Assembly: GCF_035999195.1 (NCBI RefSeq)
Contig: NZ_DASYGY010000009.1
Coordinates: 682,001 to 746,000, forward strand
Reading direction: 5' to 3'
DNA from: Pseudoxanthomonas sp.
GTDB taxonomy: Bacteria; Pseudomonadota; Gammaproteobacteria; Xanthomonadales; Xanthomonadaceae
DNA length: 64,000 nucleotides
Positions 18,670-28,169 of the stretch are shown here, piece after piece; position 1 is the stretch's first letter; every line of letters starts with the position of its first letter. The notes beneath the pieces are model-generated. The model did no database searches, had not been told where the DNA came from, and worked only from the letters and a program-made list of their open reading frames with translations. A program made the position numbers and the translations under genes.

Positions 18670-20085
18670 ATGGTTGCACCCGTACGTGCCCCTCGCCTGC
18701 CGCTCGCCCTCGCCGCCGCAGCCTTCACGCTCGCCGTCGCCGCCCCGCTGAAAGCGGAGGAAGGCGATTACAGTTTCTGGCAGACCCTGGTGAACCTGGT
18801 GTCGCCACCCAAGGCGGACAACAAGGTCACGCCCGCGCAGCGCACCGGCCACTATCCGCTGCTGTCCAATCCGTCCGGCTTCAACGACGGCTTCCAGCCG
18901 GGCCGCTACGACGCGTGGCAGACCATCCAGCTGGCGCCCTCGACCGGCGCGGTGTGCGGCGACGGCTCGCCGTTCAAGTTCTTCGTCAACCGCGTGGCCG
19001 ACACGCGCAACACCATCATCTACATGGAAGGCGGCGGCGCCTGCTGGGACTACGCCAGTTGCAGCGGCCAGAGCGGCATCCGCGGCGCGCGCAACCCGAA
19101 CGGCATTCCCGACGACTACATGAGCCTGCTCAATCCGGGCGCGAGCCTGGTCAGCCCGTTCGTCACCCGCGTCAGTCCGTTCGAGTCGGTCAAGACGCAG
19201 GGCTGGAACATGGTCTACGTGCCCTACTGCACCGGCGACATCTACAGCGGCGACAAGGTGGCGGTGTACGAGGATCCGAGCGGCCAGAACGCACCGCTGG
19301 TCTGGCACCACAACGGCACGCGCAACGTGCGCGCGGTGGTGAGCTGGCTGAAGGACAACCTGCCGCGGCCCACGCAGATGCTGTCCACCGGCTGCAGCGC
19401 CGGCGGCGCGGGCAGCCTGACCAGCTACCACCCGCTGCGGCGCGACCTGGCGCCCACGCGCAGCTTCCTGATCGATGACTCCGGCCCGATCTTCCCCACG
19501 CCGAAGAACGGCAATCCGGTCGAGTATCCCTCGCAGCCGCTGATGGCGCTGATCCGCAGCGCCTGGGGCCTGGACCAGCCGAACGGTCCCCTGCCCTACC
19601 TCGCCAGCGGCCTGCCGCAGTTCGACCTCGACGAACTCGGCAGCCTGTATCCGGCGCTGTCCAGCAAGTATGCGAACGACCGCCTCGGCCACACGCACTT
19701 CTGGAAGGACCTCAACTACTCCTCGTACTCGTACGAGCGCTTCTATCCCGACATCGCCAACGCACCGGACCAGGCGACGAAGGAAGCCCGCATCCATGCC
19801 CGCTGGAACACCGACACCGCGCGCCTGCGCGACCGCCTGAACGGGTTGAACAACGTCGGCGGCTACTTCCCGCAGTACCGCGCGCTCAACGAGAGCCATT
19901 GCACCACCATCGTCGACTTCAAGAATGCCGACGTGCAGGCGCAGAACCTGGAACTGAAGCACTTCATCGACAGCGTGCTCGACGGCCAGGGCAAGGTGCT
20001 CGATGCCAGCGAGCAGGACGACATGGCCGACAAGGCCAAGCCGTTCAACCTGCTGTACTGGCTGGTGGACCAGTTGCTGGGGTGA
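18670..20085 (+). CDS. Exported pectinacetylesterase-family hydrolase
   Basis: The 471-residue protein has a signal peptide (cleavage near A29) and the features of the pectinacetylesterase/Notum-like alpha-beta hydrolases: MEGGGACWD (119-127, oxyanion region), the YVPYCTGDIYSGD motif and the nucleophile motif GCSAGG (Ser243). The final third contains HCTTIVDFKNADV, which likely supplies the catalytic His. Family members deacetylate pectin or other acyl esters; the bacterial substrate is not evident. GGAGGA lies directly upstream of the ATG. It is followed after 55 bases by a small membrane-anchored protein that may help it fold. Confidence 0.85.
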   Translation: MVAPVRAPRLPLALAAAAFTLAVAAPLKAEEGDYSFWQTLVNLVSPPKADNKVTPAQRTGHYPLLSNPSGFNDGFQPGRYDAWQTIQLAPSTGAVCGDGSPFKFFVNRVADTRNTIIYMEGGGACWDYASCSGQSGIRGARNPNGIPDDYMSLLNPGASLVSPFVTRVSPFESVKTQGWNMVYVPYCTGDIYSGDKVAVYEDPSGQNAPLVWHHNGTRNVRAVVSWLKDNLPRPTQMLSTGCSAGGAGSLTSYHPLRRDLAPTRSFLIDDSGPIFPTPKNGNPVEYPSQPLMALIRSAWGLDQPNGPLPYLASGLPQFDLDELGSLYPALSSKYANDRLGHTHFWKDLNYSSYSYERFYPDIANAPDQATKEARIHARWNTDTARLRDRLNGLNNVGGYFPQYRALNESHCTTIVDFKNADVQAQNLELKHFIDSVLDGQGKVLDASEQDDMADKAKPFNLLYWLVDQLLG

Positions 20086-20140
20086 GGTCCAGGTCCGGGG
20101 CCGTCGTGCTTCGACGGTCCCGGCATACACGGGGTTCTGC

Positions 20141-20749
20141 ATGAAGAAATGGCTGACGCTGCTGGTGCCCTGCGTGGTGCTCGTCGCCGCCATCGTCTGG
20201 TGGACGCGCGACGAGCCCGGCAGGCCCATCGCACCGTCATCGTCGATGGACGCCGCGGATACCGTGTCCTCGCCCCTGGCGTCCCTGCAGGCCACGCCAC
20301 AGGCGCGGCAGCACCGCGAACGCCAGCGCTTCGAGGCGGATGCGAAGGACTTCTTCGCCCGTGCCGCCTCGCTGCGCGCCGTCGAGCGCAGCGAACGCGC
20401 CGAAGCGCTGACGCGCCAGATCGATCGGTACGAAGCCGAAGGCGGCCTGTCCGCCGGCGAAGCCGTGCTGCTGCGGACCGCGCTGGTCAAGGCGACCGTG
20501 GACGACCCGGCGCAGCAAGCGGCGGAGGTGGCCGTGATCGCCGACCGCTATCGCGCACACGCCGACCGGCGCATGGCCGCCTTCGCCGCGCAGCAGGCGA
20601 ACGATCCCCGCTTCCAGGCCTACAAGACGCGCGAGGCGCAGGTGGTGGCCGAAGTGATGGCGATGACGTCGGTGCCGGCCGGCCTCACCCGCGATCAGTA
20701 CCTGCGCCAGCGACTGCAGGAAGAACGCGAGCGGGCGTACGCGCCGTGA
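20141..20749 (+). CDS. Membrane-anchored helical protein, resembling phospholipase/lipase accessory (PlcR/LifO-like) proteins
   Basis: The 202-residue protein starts with one hydrophobic anchor (residues 4-22, TLLVPCVVLVAAIVWW) and is otherwise charged and helical. The region from YEAEGGLSAGEAVLLR through DPAQQAAEVAVIADRYRAHADRR to ANDPRFQAYKTREAQVV resembles the extended helical arms of lipase foldases and the phospholipase accessory protein PlcR. That resemblance is by eye. Its place directly after a secreted hydrolase of the alpha-beta fold would fit a steric chaperone role. It could instead be an unrelated helical membrane protein. Confidence 0.5.
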   Translation: MKKWLTLLVPCVVLVAAIVWWTRDEPGRPIAPSSSMDAADTVSSPLASLQATPQARQHRERQRFEADAKDFFARAASLRAVERSERAEALTRQIDRYEAEGGLSAGEAVLLRTALVKATVDDPAQQAAEVAVIADRYRAHADRRMAAFAAQQANDPRFQAYKTREAQVVAEVMAMTSVPAGLTRDQYLRQRLQEERERAYAP

Positions 20750-20773
20750 AGGCCCGAAGCATCATGGGAAAGA

Positions 20774-20840
20774 TGTGGGAGCGACGTAAGTCGCGATAGA
20801 GCACCCGTAGAGCCTCATCGCGACTGACGTCGCTCCCACA
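20774..20840. repeat. REP-type inverted repeat, 23-bp arms
   Basis: Bases 20774-20796 and 20818-20840 are reverse complements with one mismatch. The core GGAGCGACGT-AGTCGCGA is the same as in the element at 1772-1900. It lies between convergent genes and can form a hairpin in both transcripts, so it may serve as a bidirectional transcript end. Confidence 0.85.
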
Positions 20841-20846
20841 GGAACC

Positions 20847-21539
20847 CTAGCCTTTCACCTGCCACGGCCGCTCGCGGATGCGGAACAGCACCAGGTACAC
20901 GCCCGATACCCACGCGATGCCCGCCGCGAAACCGCCCAGGATGTCGGACGGATAGTGCACCCCCAGGTAGATGCGCGAGGCGCCCACCAGCAGCGCGAAC
21001 AGCGTGGCCAGTACCACCGCCAGCCAGCGCCAGCGTGTATGCCAGCACAGCAGCGCCACCACCATCGCCAGCGTCGCCGAGCCCATCGCATGGCCGCTGG
21101 GGAAGCTGAAGGTGTGCTCGGGCGCGATCGATTCCCACAGCGTGGGCCGGTCGCGCTGGAAGAACTGCTTGGTCGCCATGTTGAGCAGCGCCGAGCCGGC
21201 GAACGACACGCCGGCGAAGGTCGCCTCGCGCCAGCGACGCGCGACCAGCAGGGCAGCCGTCAGCGCGATGTCGACCGGCACCACGCCCCACTGGTAGCCG
21301 AGCGCCGACACCACCACGAAGAAGCGGTCCAGGGTCGGGCCGGACAGCGCATGCGCCTGCCAGAGCAAGGCATCGTCGAAGTAGAAGTCTTCCAGCTCAT
21401 GGACTTCGTCCGCCAGTTCGACGAACAGCCACAACGGTGCCAGCAGGCACAGGAACAGCAGGACCAGCCGCCCGCCATGTTCGCGGAACAGGCCGGCGAT
21501 GAAGCGCCGGCCGTTCGCCAGCGTGTCAGCCGCCCGCAC
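20847..21539 (-). CDS. PAP2-family membrane phosphatase
   Basis: The 230-residue protein has six predicted membrane segments and the three phosphatase motifs of the PAP2 superfamily: [17 protein letters not shown] and [16 protein letters not shown]. Its role could be phosphatidic acid, undecaprenyl-diphosphate or lipid A phosphatase; the sequence does not separate these. Its start overlaps the end of ispG by 14 bases on the same strand, so the two are transcribed together. Because IspG supplies isoprenoids, including undecaprenyl carriers, a polyprenyl-diphosphate role is an attractive inference. Confidence 0.88.
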   Translation of the reverse strand: MRAADTLANGRRFIAGLFREHGGRLVLLFLCLLAPLWLFVELADEVHELEDFYFDDALLWQAHALSGPTLDRFFVVVSALGYQWGVVPVDIALTAALLVARRWREATFAGVSFAGSALLNMATKQFFQRDRPTLWESIAPEHTFSFPSGHAMGSATLAMVVALLCWHTRWRWLAVVLATLFALLVGASRIYLGVHYPSDILGGFAAGIAWVSGVYLVLFRIRERPWQVKG

Positions 21540-22791
21540 GCGCGTACTTCGCCTCGACGTAGTCGTCGATCAGCGCGACGAACTCCTGCGCGATGTTGTC
21601 GCCGCGCAGCGTCACCTTCTTCTCGCCATCGACGAACACCGGTGCCGCCGGTGCCTCGCCCGTGCCCGGCAGCGAGATGCCGATGTTGGCGTGACGCGAT
21701 TCGCCGGGACCGTTGACCACGCAGCCCATCACCGCCAGCGTCATGTTCTCGGCGCCGGGATGGGTGACCTTCCACTCGGGCATCTTGCCGCGCACGTGTT
21801 CCTGCACGACCTTGGCCAGTTCCTGGAAGAACTCGGACGTGGTGCGGCCGCAGCCCGGGCAGGCGGTGACCATCGGCGTGAACGCGCGCAGGCCGGTGGT
21901 CTGCAGCAGTTCCTGCGCGACGATCACTTCCTGGGTGCGCGACTGCCCCGGCTCCGGCGTCAGCGAGATGCGAATGGTGTCGCCGATGCCTTCCTGCAGC
22001 AGCACCGCCAGCGCGGCGCTCGACGCCACGATGCCCTTGCTGCCGATGCCGGCCTCGGTCAGGCCCAGGTGTAGGGCGAAGTCGGTACGGCTGGCCATGT
22101 CGCGGTAGACCGCGATCAGTTCCTGCACGCCGCTGACCTTGGCCGACAGCACGATGCGGTCGCGCGGCAGGCCGAGTTCGACGGCGCGCTCGCCGGAATC
22201 CACCGCCGAGCGGATCAGCGCCTCGCGCAGCACGCGCCCGGCGTCCCACGGCGTCTCGCGCGCGTGGTTCTCGTCCATCAGCTGCGCCGCCAGCGCCTGG
22301 TCCAGCGAGCCCCAGTTGGCGCCGATCCGCACCGGCTTGCCGTAGCGGATGGCGAACTCGATCAGCTGGGCGAACTGGGTGTCCTTCTTCTTGCCGAAGC
22401 CCACGTTGCCCGGGTTGATGCGGTACTTGGCCAGCGCCTCGGCACAGGCCGGCTCGCCCGCCAGCAGCTGGTGGCCGTTGTAGTGGAAGTCACCGATCAG
22501 CGGCACCGAGATGCCCATCATCTCCAGCTTCTCGCGGATGCGCGGGATGGCGGCGGCGGACTCGGGATTGTTGACGGTCAGGCGGACCATTTCCGAACCG
22601 GCGCGCCAGAGATCGGCCACCTGCTTCACGCTGCCGGCGATGTCGGCGGTGTCGGTGTTGGTCATCGACTGCACCACCACCGGACGGCCGCCGCCGACGA
22701 TGGTGTTGCCGATCTGGACGGCCTGGGTGATGCGGCGCGGCCAGGGCGCGGCGTCGGTGGGGGGCGTGGGGCGGGTGACGGCGTCGTGCAT
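21526..22791 (-). CDS. ispG: (E)-4-hydroxy-3-methylbut-2-enyl-diphosphate synthase
   Basis: The 421-residue enzyme catalyses the reductive ring-opening step of the MEP isoprenoid pathway using a [4Fe-4S] cluster. The barrel motifs VQSMTNTDT and VRLTVNN, the region GDFHYNGH, and the cluster-binding CPGCGRT and [10 protein letters not shown] are present. Length is that of the longer gammaproteobacterial form. The reading frame continues far upstream in the same frame (to 24411), but that is an antisense shadow. The ATG at 22791 has TACAAT exactly six bases before it and no Shine-Dalgarno sequence, which suggests a leaderless message. Confidence 0.96.
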   Translation of the reverse strand: MHDAVTRPTPPTDAAPWPRRITQAVQIGNTIVGGGRPVVVQSMTNTDTADIAGSVKQVADLWRAGSEMVRLTVNNPESAAAIPRIREKLEMMGISVPLIGDFHYNGHQLLAGEPACAEALAKYRINPGNVGFGKKKDTQFAQLIEFAIRYGKPVRIGANWGSLDQALAAQLMDENHARETPWDAGRVLREALIRSAVDSGERAVELGLPRDRIVLSAKVSGVQELIAVYRDMASRTDFALHLGLTEAGIGSKGIVASSAALAVLLQEGIGDTIRISLTPEPGQSRTQEVIVAQELLQTTGLRAFTPMVTACPGCGRTTSEFFQELAKVVQEHVRGKMPEWKVTHPGAENMTLAVMGCVVNGPGESRHANIGISLPGTGEAPAAPVFVDGEKKVTLRGDNIAQEFVALIDDYVEAKYARAGG

Positions 22792-22797
22792 GGCGGC

Positions 22798-22803
22798 ATT
22801 GTA
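22798..22803 (-). promoter_or_regulatory. -10 element TACAAT for leaderless ispG
   Basis: TACAAT-GCCGCC-ATG: the hexamer is six bases upstream of the start codon. A transcription start about seven bases downstream of a -10 would fall on the ATG. No -35 of consensus type is seen. Confidence 0.55.
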
Positions 22804-22875
22804 GCGTGGGCCACCGGCCGGCCCCGTGCACGCCCCTGCGACGCCATGCCGCAGGCCCGCCGCGCACGCTTGCAC

Positions 22876-22881
22876 TAGCAT
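22876..22881 (+). promoter_or_regulatory. -10 element TAGCAT for the leaderless sensor kinase
   Basis: TAGCAT-GTGACC-ATG has the same six-base spacing as ispG on the other strand. It lies in a 96-base gap between two divergent leaderless candidates. No -35 consensus is seen. Confidence 0.5.
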
Positions 22882-22887
22882 GTGACC

Positions 22888-24123
22888 ATGCCCAATACCC
22901 TGCTCACCCTGTCGCCGTCGTTCCTGCGCACGCTGTGCAACCTGCGCTGGGTGGCGATCGTGGGCCAGGCGGTGACCGTGCTGGTGGCGCTCGGCCCGCT
23001 CGGCATCGACCTGCCGCGCTGGCCGCTGTGGGGCGGGATCGGCGCGCTGGCGCTGTTCAATGTCTACGCCACCTGGCGCAGCCACCGGCCCGGCGAAGAA
23101 ACCGCCGCCGAAGCCTTCGCCCACATGCTGGTCGACGTGGCCGTGCTGTCCTGGCTGGTGTCGTGGAGCGGCGGCATCGGCAATCCGTTCAGCTCGATGT
23201 TCCTGCTGCTGATCGCGGTCTCGGCGCTGGCGCTGCCGTTGCGCTGGGTGATCGCCACCGGCGTGGCCTGCCTGCTGGGCTATGTGCTGACCGCCATCTT
23301 CGGCCGCCCACTGCCGCACCTGCACGACGACGCCTTCAACGTGCACCTTTGGGGCATGGGCGTGAACTTCGTGCTGTCGGCGGCCGTGGTGCTGTACTTC
23401 TCCACGCGCCTGGTCGCCGCGCTGCGCCTGCGCGAACAGGAACTGGCCCGCCTGCGCGAGCGCTTCGCGCGCAACGAAGGCATCGTGGCGCTGGCCACCC
23501 ACGCCGCGGCCGTCGCGCACGAACTGAACACCCCGCTGGCGACGATGACGCTGTTGACCGAGGACATCCGCGAGCACGCGGCCGAACCCGAGATCCGCGA
23601 GGACGCCGGCACCCTGCGCCAGTTGATCGACGTCTGCCGCGACCGCGTACGCGCGCTCGCCGCATCGGCCGACATGGGCGTGCGGCAGCGGGTGGACCTG
23701 GACGACGTGGTGCAGCGCTGGCAGCTGATCCGTCCCACCGTGGAACTGCAGCGCACCGGCGCGCTGCCGCCGTGGCTGGCGACCGATGCCTCCACCGGCC
23801 ACCTGCTGCAGGCCCTGCTGAACAATGCGGCCGACGCCAGCCGCCAGGCCGGCTCGCAGCGTGTGGACCTGGACCTGCGCTGCGAAGACGACGAACTGGT
23901 CGGCACCGTGCGCGATTACGGCAACGGTTTCCACGAAGCCCTGCCGTTCCAGTCCGAACAACTCTTCCGCACCAGCAAGCCCGAAGGCATGGGCGTGGGG
24001 CTGGCGCTTTCGCACGCCACCATCGAACGGCTGGGCGGGCGCATGACCATGCGCGCCGTGCCGCCGAAGGGCGTGCAGGTGCAGTTCCGCCTGCCGATGG
24101 CGGCGCACGACGAAACTTCCTGA
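22888..24123 (+). CDS. regB: RegB/PrrB/ActS-type redox sensor histidine kinase
   Basis: The 411-residue membrane kinase has about six transmembrane segments (residues 15-180), then an H-box [10 protein letters not shown] with phospho-acceptor His211 and an ATP-binding domain. Two RegB hallmarks are present. One is the quinone-binding motif GGIGNPF (95-101). The other is a cysteine in the redox box, Cys250 in [10 protein letters not shown], at the position where oxidation switches RegB off. So it should answer the state of the ubiquinone pool or cytosolic redox. It is followed 13 bases later by its response regulator. The ATG at 22888 is used in preference to a GTG two codons earlier. Confidence 0.9.
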   Translation: MPNTLLTLSPSFLRTLCNLRWVAIVGQAVTVLVALGPLGIDLPRWPLWGGIGALALFNVYATWRSHRPGEETAAEAFAHMLVDVAVLSWLVSWSGGIGNPFSSMFLLLIAVSALALPLRWVIATGVACLLGYVLTAIFGRPLPHLHDDAFNVHLWGMGVNFVLSAAVVLYFSTRLVAALRLREQELARLRERFARNEGIVALATHAAAVAHELNTPLATMTLLTEDIREHAAEPEIREDAGTLRQLIDVCRDRVRALAASADMGVRQRVDLDDVVQRWQLIRPTVELQRTGALPPWLATDASTGHLLQALLNNAADASRQAGSQRVDLDLRCEDDELVGTVRDYGNGFHEALPFQSEQLFRTSKPEGMGVGLALSHATIERLGGRMTMRAVPPKGVQVQFRLPMAAHDETS

Positions 24124-24136
24124 TGAGAGGCATCCG

Positions 24137-24691
24137 ATGAAAGGCCTGCTGGTCGACGACGACGAACTGTATGCGCGCACGCTGCAGCGCAGCCTGGCGC
24201 GCAAGGGCATCGAGACCGAGATCGCGCTGGACGCCGCCAGCGCGCTGGCGAAGGCGCGCGAGTACCGGCCCGACTTCGCCCTGGTCGATCTGAAGCTGGG
24301 CGCCGACTCGGGACTGAGCCTGATCGAACCGCTGCGCGCACTGCGTGCCGACATGCGGATCCTGCTGGTGACCGGGTATGCGAGCGTGGCCACGGCGGTG
24401 GAATCGATCAAGCGCGGCGCGGACGATTACCTGCCCAAGCCCGCCACCGTGCCGACCATCCTCCGCGCCCTGGGCCTGGAGGCACCGCTGGCGCCCACCG
24501 ACGACGCCGACACCACGGAAGACACCATGACGCCGCTCAGCCGGCTGGAGTGGGAGCACATCCAGCAGGCGCTGGCGGAGACCGAAGGCAACATCTCCGC
24601 CGCCGCACGCCTGCTGGGCATGCACCGGCGTTCGCTGCAGCGCAAGCTGGCCAAGCGCCCCGGGCCGGAGCGGCGCTGGATCGACGAGTAA
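24137..24691 (+). CDS. regA: RegA/PrrA/ActR-type response regulator
   Basis: The 184-residue protein has a receiver domain with the acidic pocket DDD (7-9), phospho-acceptor Asp51 in ALVDLKLG and the conserved Lys in YLPKPAT. A Fis-type helix-turn-helix lies at the C-terminus, [20 protein letters not shown], a near-invariant motif of the RegA family. Together with the adjacent RegB-like kinase this forms a global redox-responsive two-component system. Targets in other bacteria include respiration and energy genes; none can be assigned here. The start has a GAGG sequence nearby. Confidence 0.92.
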   Translation: MKGLLVDDDELYARTLQRSLARKGIETEIALDAASALAKAREYRPDFALVDLKLGADSGLSLIEPLRALRADMRILLVTGYASVATAVESIKRGADDYLPKPATVPTILRALGLEAPLAPTDDADTTEDTMTPLSRLEWEHIQQALAETEGNISAAARLLGMHRRSLQRKLAKRPGPERRWIDE

Positions 24692-24694
24692 GCG

Positions 24695-25360
24695 TCAGCG
24701 CGCGGGATCGCGGTCGGCATCGGCCGCCGACCCGATGCCCATCCCCGCACCGGCGCCCATGCCGGCACCGCCCGCACCGCCGCCACCGCCCTGGCGTCCC
24801 TCGCCTTTCGCCCCCTCGCCCTTGCCCTTGGAGGCGACCGGCCGCGCCGGCCCCTGGCGGGGAATCGGCAGCGACGACGGAACCGGTTCGAGGTCCAGCA
24901 CGCTGCGGATGAAATCGCGCAGCGACACCACCAGCGCATCGGTATGGATGGGACGACCCGCCGCCAGGTCGGCGGCGGCCTGCGCGGCCAGCCGTACCTG
25001 CTCGTCGGTGCCCAGCAGGATGATGTCCGACAGGGCGGCCTCGACCGCATCGCGGATACGCCGGGCACGGTCGCTGCCCTCGTCGAAGGCGTCGTCGCCG
25101 GCTTCGCGCGCCTGTGCCCGCAACTCGCGCAGGTGGCGCGGATCGACCTCCAGCGCACCCGTGAACGAGCCACCCAGCACCTTGTAGGCGGCGATCAGCG
25201 TACGCAGGCGCTCGTTGATCTGGCGGTTCTCGCGCGCCCGCCGCTCCTGCACCGTCTGCATCACCAGCAGGCGGATGCCGACGCCGATCACCGTGATCAG
25301 CGCCAGCCCCGCCAGCGTGGTCAGCAGGCCCTGCCATGAACTGAAATCGAGACCGCGCAT
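24695..25360 (-). CDS. Membrane-anchored helical protein with Gly-rich tail, function unknown
   Basis: The 221-residue protein starts with a short amphipathic stretch and one membrane segment (about residues 14-35). Residues 36-165 are helical and charged, and the C-terminal 55 residues are low-complexity: Lys/Glu/Gly repeats (KGKGEGAKGEG) followed by Gly-Ala-Met runs. I do not recognise the family. The tail is flexible and may be a linker or a cell-wall or polymer-binding segment. It is convergent with the RegA gene, three bases away. Confidence 0.75.
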   Translation of the reverse strand: MRGLDFSSWQGLLTTLAGLALITVIGVGIRLLVMQTVQERRARENRQINERLRTLIAAYKVLGGSFTGALEVDPRHLRELRAQAREAGDDAFDEGSDRARRIRDAVEAALSDIILLGTDEQVRLAAQAAADLAAGRPIHTDALVVSLRDFIRSVLDLEPVPSSLPIPRQGPARPVASKGKGEGAKGEGRQGGGGGAGGAGMGAGAGMGIGSAADADRDPAR

Positions 25361-25425
25361 GGCAGGAGTCCTTCGGATGTCCGGCCGCTACCTTACCGAA
25401 CTCCATGCCATCGCCGCATGCCGCA

Positions 25426-27627
25426 TCAGAGCATCTTGCGCAGCACGAGCTCCCAGCTGCGTGGATCGCCGAGATAGGCCATCGTGCTGCCCAGCGCGTA
25501 CACCACATGGGTGCGGTCGCCGAGGTTGCGGCCACGCAGGGTCAGTTCCGTGCTGGCGTTCCACTTGAAGCCCACGTGTGCGCCCCAAGTGGCGTAGCCC
25601 GCCGTCGCCAGCGTGTTGGCGGCGTTGGCGTAGCGCGACGACACGCCGCGCACGTCCATGCCGGCAGACCAGCGTGGCGTGAAGGCGTAGTCCACCCACA
25701 GGTTGCCCACGCGCGAGGGCGTGTTGGTGGGCCGGTTGCCCGCGCGCGACACCGGGAAGCCGCCGACGTTCTCGTAGAAGTCGTCCAGCGTCGCATCGAC
25801 CCAGGCCAGATTGCCTTCGACGCTCAACGCCTCCAGCGGACGCCAGCCGAACGTCGCTTCGATACCGCGGGACGACTGCTGACCGACCGGCAGCGTCTGT
25901 CCGGGGTTGGCCGGATCGGTGATGGCGAGGTTGCGGCGCACGATGCGGTATGCCGCCAGCGTCGCGAAGTTACGTGCATCGCGCGACTGGAACTTCGCGC
26001 CGACCTCGCCCTGGCGACCCGTGGTCAGGTCGAAGTCGCGGAGCGTCGCGAAGTTCGCGGTGCTGAGGATCCCTGCCGGCGGATCGGCGGCGGTGCTGTA
26101 CTGCGCGTAGACGCTGGCCTGCGGGGTGATGGCCCAGTTCAGCGCGACACGTCCGGTGGTGGGCGAGTATTCGCGCTCGAATCGGGCGGGATTGGCGGCG
26201 CTCACCGCGCGATGGTTCACCACGTCCAGCACGATGCGGTCATGGCGCAGGCCGGTCAGCAGCGACAGTGACGGCGTCAGTTCGGTCAGGTTCTCGGCGT
26301 AGACGGCCTGCGTGTGCAGCCGGTTGTTGCGGTCGGGCGTGTAGACGATCGCGGTGCCGGGCACGTCCAGGAAGCGGCCCGGCGTGACGGCGTCGATCGG
26401 TACCGTGTCCACGGTGGCCGAAAGCGACAACGGGAAACGCGTCTGCCGGTTGTAGCTGGCATCCAGGCCCGTGGCCCACCGCGTGGGCAGGCCGAACAGC
26501 GTGCCGTCATGGCTCCATTCCAGGCGGTTGCCGTAGACCTGCTGGTCGTGCCGCTGCAGCAGCGTGCCCGAACGGATCACGCCGTCGTTGCCGGCGGTCA
26601 GGCGATAGCTCTCGACGTTGCGGTAATCCCGCAGCGCGTCGTAGCGGTAGACCGTGTTGCGCACGGTGTCGTGCTCACCCGGCGTCCATTCCAGCAGCGA
26701 CCGTGCCCAGCGCACGTCCTGTCCGTAGTAGCCGTCGGCGACGTTGTAGTTGCGGCCGATGGTCTGCGGCAGCACCGACAGGCGACCGGTCGCTGGCTGG
26801 CGCACCGGCGTGCCCCAATACGGACGATGGTTGTCCTCCTGCTGGACCTCCACCGCCAGGGTGTGGCGCAGCGTGGGCGCCAGTTGCACCAGCCAAGAGG
26901 CCGCCAGCGTGGAGCCCTCGCGCTCCTGACCGTCGATCCAGCTCTCGCCATCGCGCGCGCTCGCATCCACGCGAACGGCCTGGCGCGCCTCGTCGCCGCC
27001 GATGCGCAGGTTGGCCCCCATCGCCAGCGTGCCGTCGCGGAACGAACCCCACGACGCCTGCACGGCGGCTTCGTCGCGGTCCAGTCGCGCCAACCGGATG
27101 ACGTAGTTGATCGTGCCGCCGACCGCACCGGCGCCATACAGGAAGCTCGACGGCCCGCCGATCGCTTCCACCCGCTCGTACTGCCAGGCATCCACCGGGC
27201 GCGCGGCGATGCTGGCGTACTGCACGTCGATGCCGTTGAACAGCTGGGTGATCTGGCTGCCGGAGAAGCCGCGGTAGGTCACCGCATTGCCGTTGCCCGG
27301 CGGCGACGCGACGGTGAGGCCGGGAATGCCGGCCAGCGCTTCCTGCGTGGTGCGTACGCCACGCGCATCGAGCGCATCGCGGTCGATGACGGTGACCGAC
27401 GCCGGGGTTTCCATCAGGGTCAGCGACAGGCGGGTACCGGTGCCGGCGAGTTGCTCGAGGCCGGCCCGGTGGCCCTTGACCTCGACCGTGTCGAGCTGGG
27501 TGGCGCGGGAGCCTTCGGGCAACGCGACGGGGTCCGCCGCGAAGGCGAACGACGGAAAGGACAGGGCTGCGGCAACGGCCACGGACAGGCAGGACGCACG
27601 CGGCGTCGCCCGGAAAGACAGGAACAT
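25426..27627 (-). CDS. TonB-dependent outer-membrane receptor
   Basis: The 733-residue protein has a signal peptide ending near FAFAAD, a TonB-box-like LDTVEVKGH close to the mature N-terminus, a plug domain (TPASVTVIDRDALDARG; GNGNAVTYRGFSG) and a C-terminal beta barrel with many Tyr/Trp-containing strands. The general style is that of siderophore receptors. Its neighbours on the same strand, a DUF2946 protein and a lipoprotein with CDCC and His-rich segments, suggest transport of copper or another metal complex instead. The start at 27627 (MFLSFRATP) is chosen because GGAG lies six bases upstream. The last residues (VLRKML) lack the usual terminal aromatic residue. Confidence 0.88.
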   Translation of the reverse strand: MFLSFRATPRASCLSVAVAAALSFPSFAFAADPVALPEGSRATQLDTVEVKGHRAGLEQLAGTGTRLSLTLMETPASVTVIDRDALDARGVRTTQEALAGIPGLTVASPPGNGNAVTYRGFSGSQITQLFNGIDVQYASIAARPVDAWQYERVEAIGGPSSFLYGAGAVGGTINYVIRLARLDRDEAAVQASWGSFRDGTLAMGANLRIGGDEARQAVRVDASARDGESWIDGQEREGSTLAASWLVQLAPTLRHTLAVEVQQEDNHRPYWGTPVRQPATGRLSVLPQTIGRNYNVADGYYGQDVRWARSLLEWTPGEHDTVRNTVYRYDALRDYRNVESYRLTAGNDGVIRSGTLLQRHDQQVYGNRLEWSHDGTLFGLPTRWATGLDASYNRQTRFPLSLSATVDTVPIDAVTPGRFLDVPGTAIVYTPDRNNRLHTQAVYAENLTELTPSLSLLTGLRHDRIVLDVVNHRAVSAANPARFEREYSPTTGRVALNWAITPQASVYAQYSTAADPPAGILSTANFATLRDFDLTTGRQGEVGAKFQSRDARNFATLAAYRIVRRNLAITDPANPGQTLPVGQQSSRGIEATFGWRPLEALSVEGNLAWVDATLDDFYENVGGFPVSRAGNRPTNTPSRVGNLWVDYAFTPRWSAGMDVRGVSSRYANAANTLATAGYATWGAHVGFKWNASTELTLRGRNLGDRTHVVYALGSTMAYLGDPRSWELVLRKML

Positions 27628-27692
27628 GGACACTCCAAAGCACAAGGACGCGGCGCACGGGCCGCAAGGTCGTCAGTCAGGGGTCTTGTGAT

Positions 27693-28106
27693 TCAGAGCA
27701 GGACGGGCGGCCCTTGTCCGCCAAGGCCGCGCAGGCGCAGTCGCTCCACGCGTGGAAGCGCCGGCCGTCCCACGGGGAGGCCGCCCGAGACGCGCGGGAA
27801 CAGCAGCGCGATGCAGAGCAGCAGCAACGGCAATGCCGCGGACAGCGTGCAGTACGCGCAGTCGGCACCCATCGTCATGCCGGCGGGGGACGGCACCTTG
27901 CCGAAAGGGGCCTTGGCGACCGGCGATTCGGTCCGCGTATCGACCCACTTGATGCCATCGGTCGTACACAGCTCGGTCCAGCCGGCCAGCACCTGCGATC
28001 CCGTGGCGGTCACCCACCGCGTCACCGACGGCGCAAGGGCCATCAGCAGCGCGGCCAGCAAGGCGAGCTGCAGCATCGGTCGGAGGAAGGCATGCGAACG
28101 GATCAC
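27693..28106 (-). CDS. DUF2946-family membrane protein
   Basis: The 137-residue protein has two hydrophobic segments (about 10-30 and 85-105) and a periplasmic loop with the family features: an N-terminal ALAPSVTRW region and MGADCAYCTLS, a CxxC motif plus methionines. DUF2946 proteins often accompany copper-related genes and TonB receptors in proteobacteria, but have no assigned biochemical function. The frame begins with GTG at 28106. TAAAAT stands exactly six bases before it, as in five other genes of the window, so a leaderless message is likely. It lies 65 bases upstream of the TonB receptor. Confidence 0.8.
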   Translation of the reverse strand: MIRSHAFLRPMLQLALLAALLMALAPSVTRWVTATGSQVLAGWTELCTTDGIKWVDTRTESPVAKAPFGKVPSPAGMTMGADCAYCTLSAALPLLLLCIALLFPRVSGGLPVGRPALPRVERLRLRGLGGQGPPVLL

Positions 28107-28112
28107 CGCGTG

Positions 28113-28118
28113 ATTTTA
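28113..28118 (-). promoter_or_regulatory. -10 element TAAAAT for leaderless DUF2946 gene
   Basis: TAAAAT-CACGCG-GTG is an A/T-rich hexamer in GC-rich surroundings, six bases from a GTG start with no Shine-Dalgarno sequence. Confidence 0.5.
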
Positions 28119-28169
28119 AGCGGGAGGGCCGGAAAGATCAGACGCGACGAAGTGTCGCACCCGTACGCA

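Noticed and set aside
22792..24411. Long upstream extension of the ispG frame
   Set aside because: It is antisense to regB and regA. The conserved ispG N-terminus starts at 22791.
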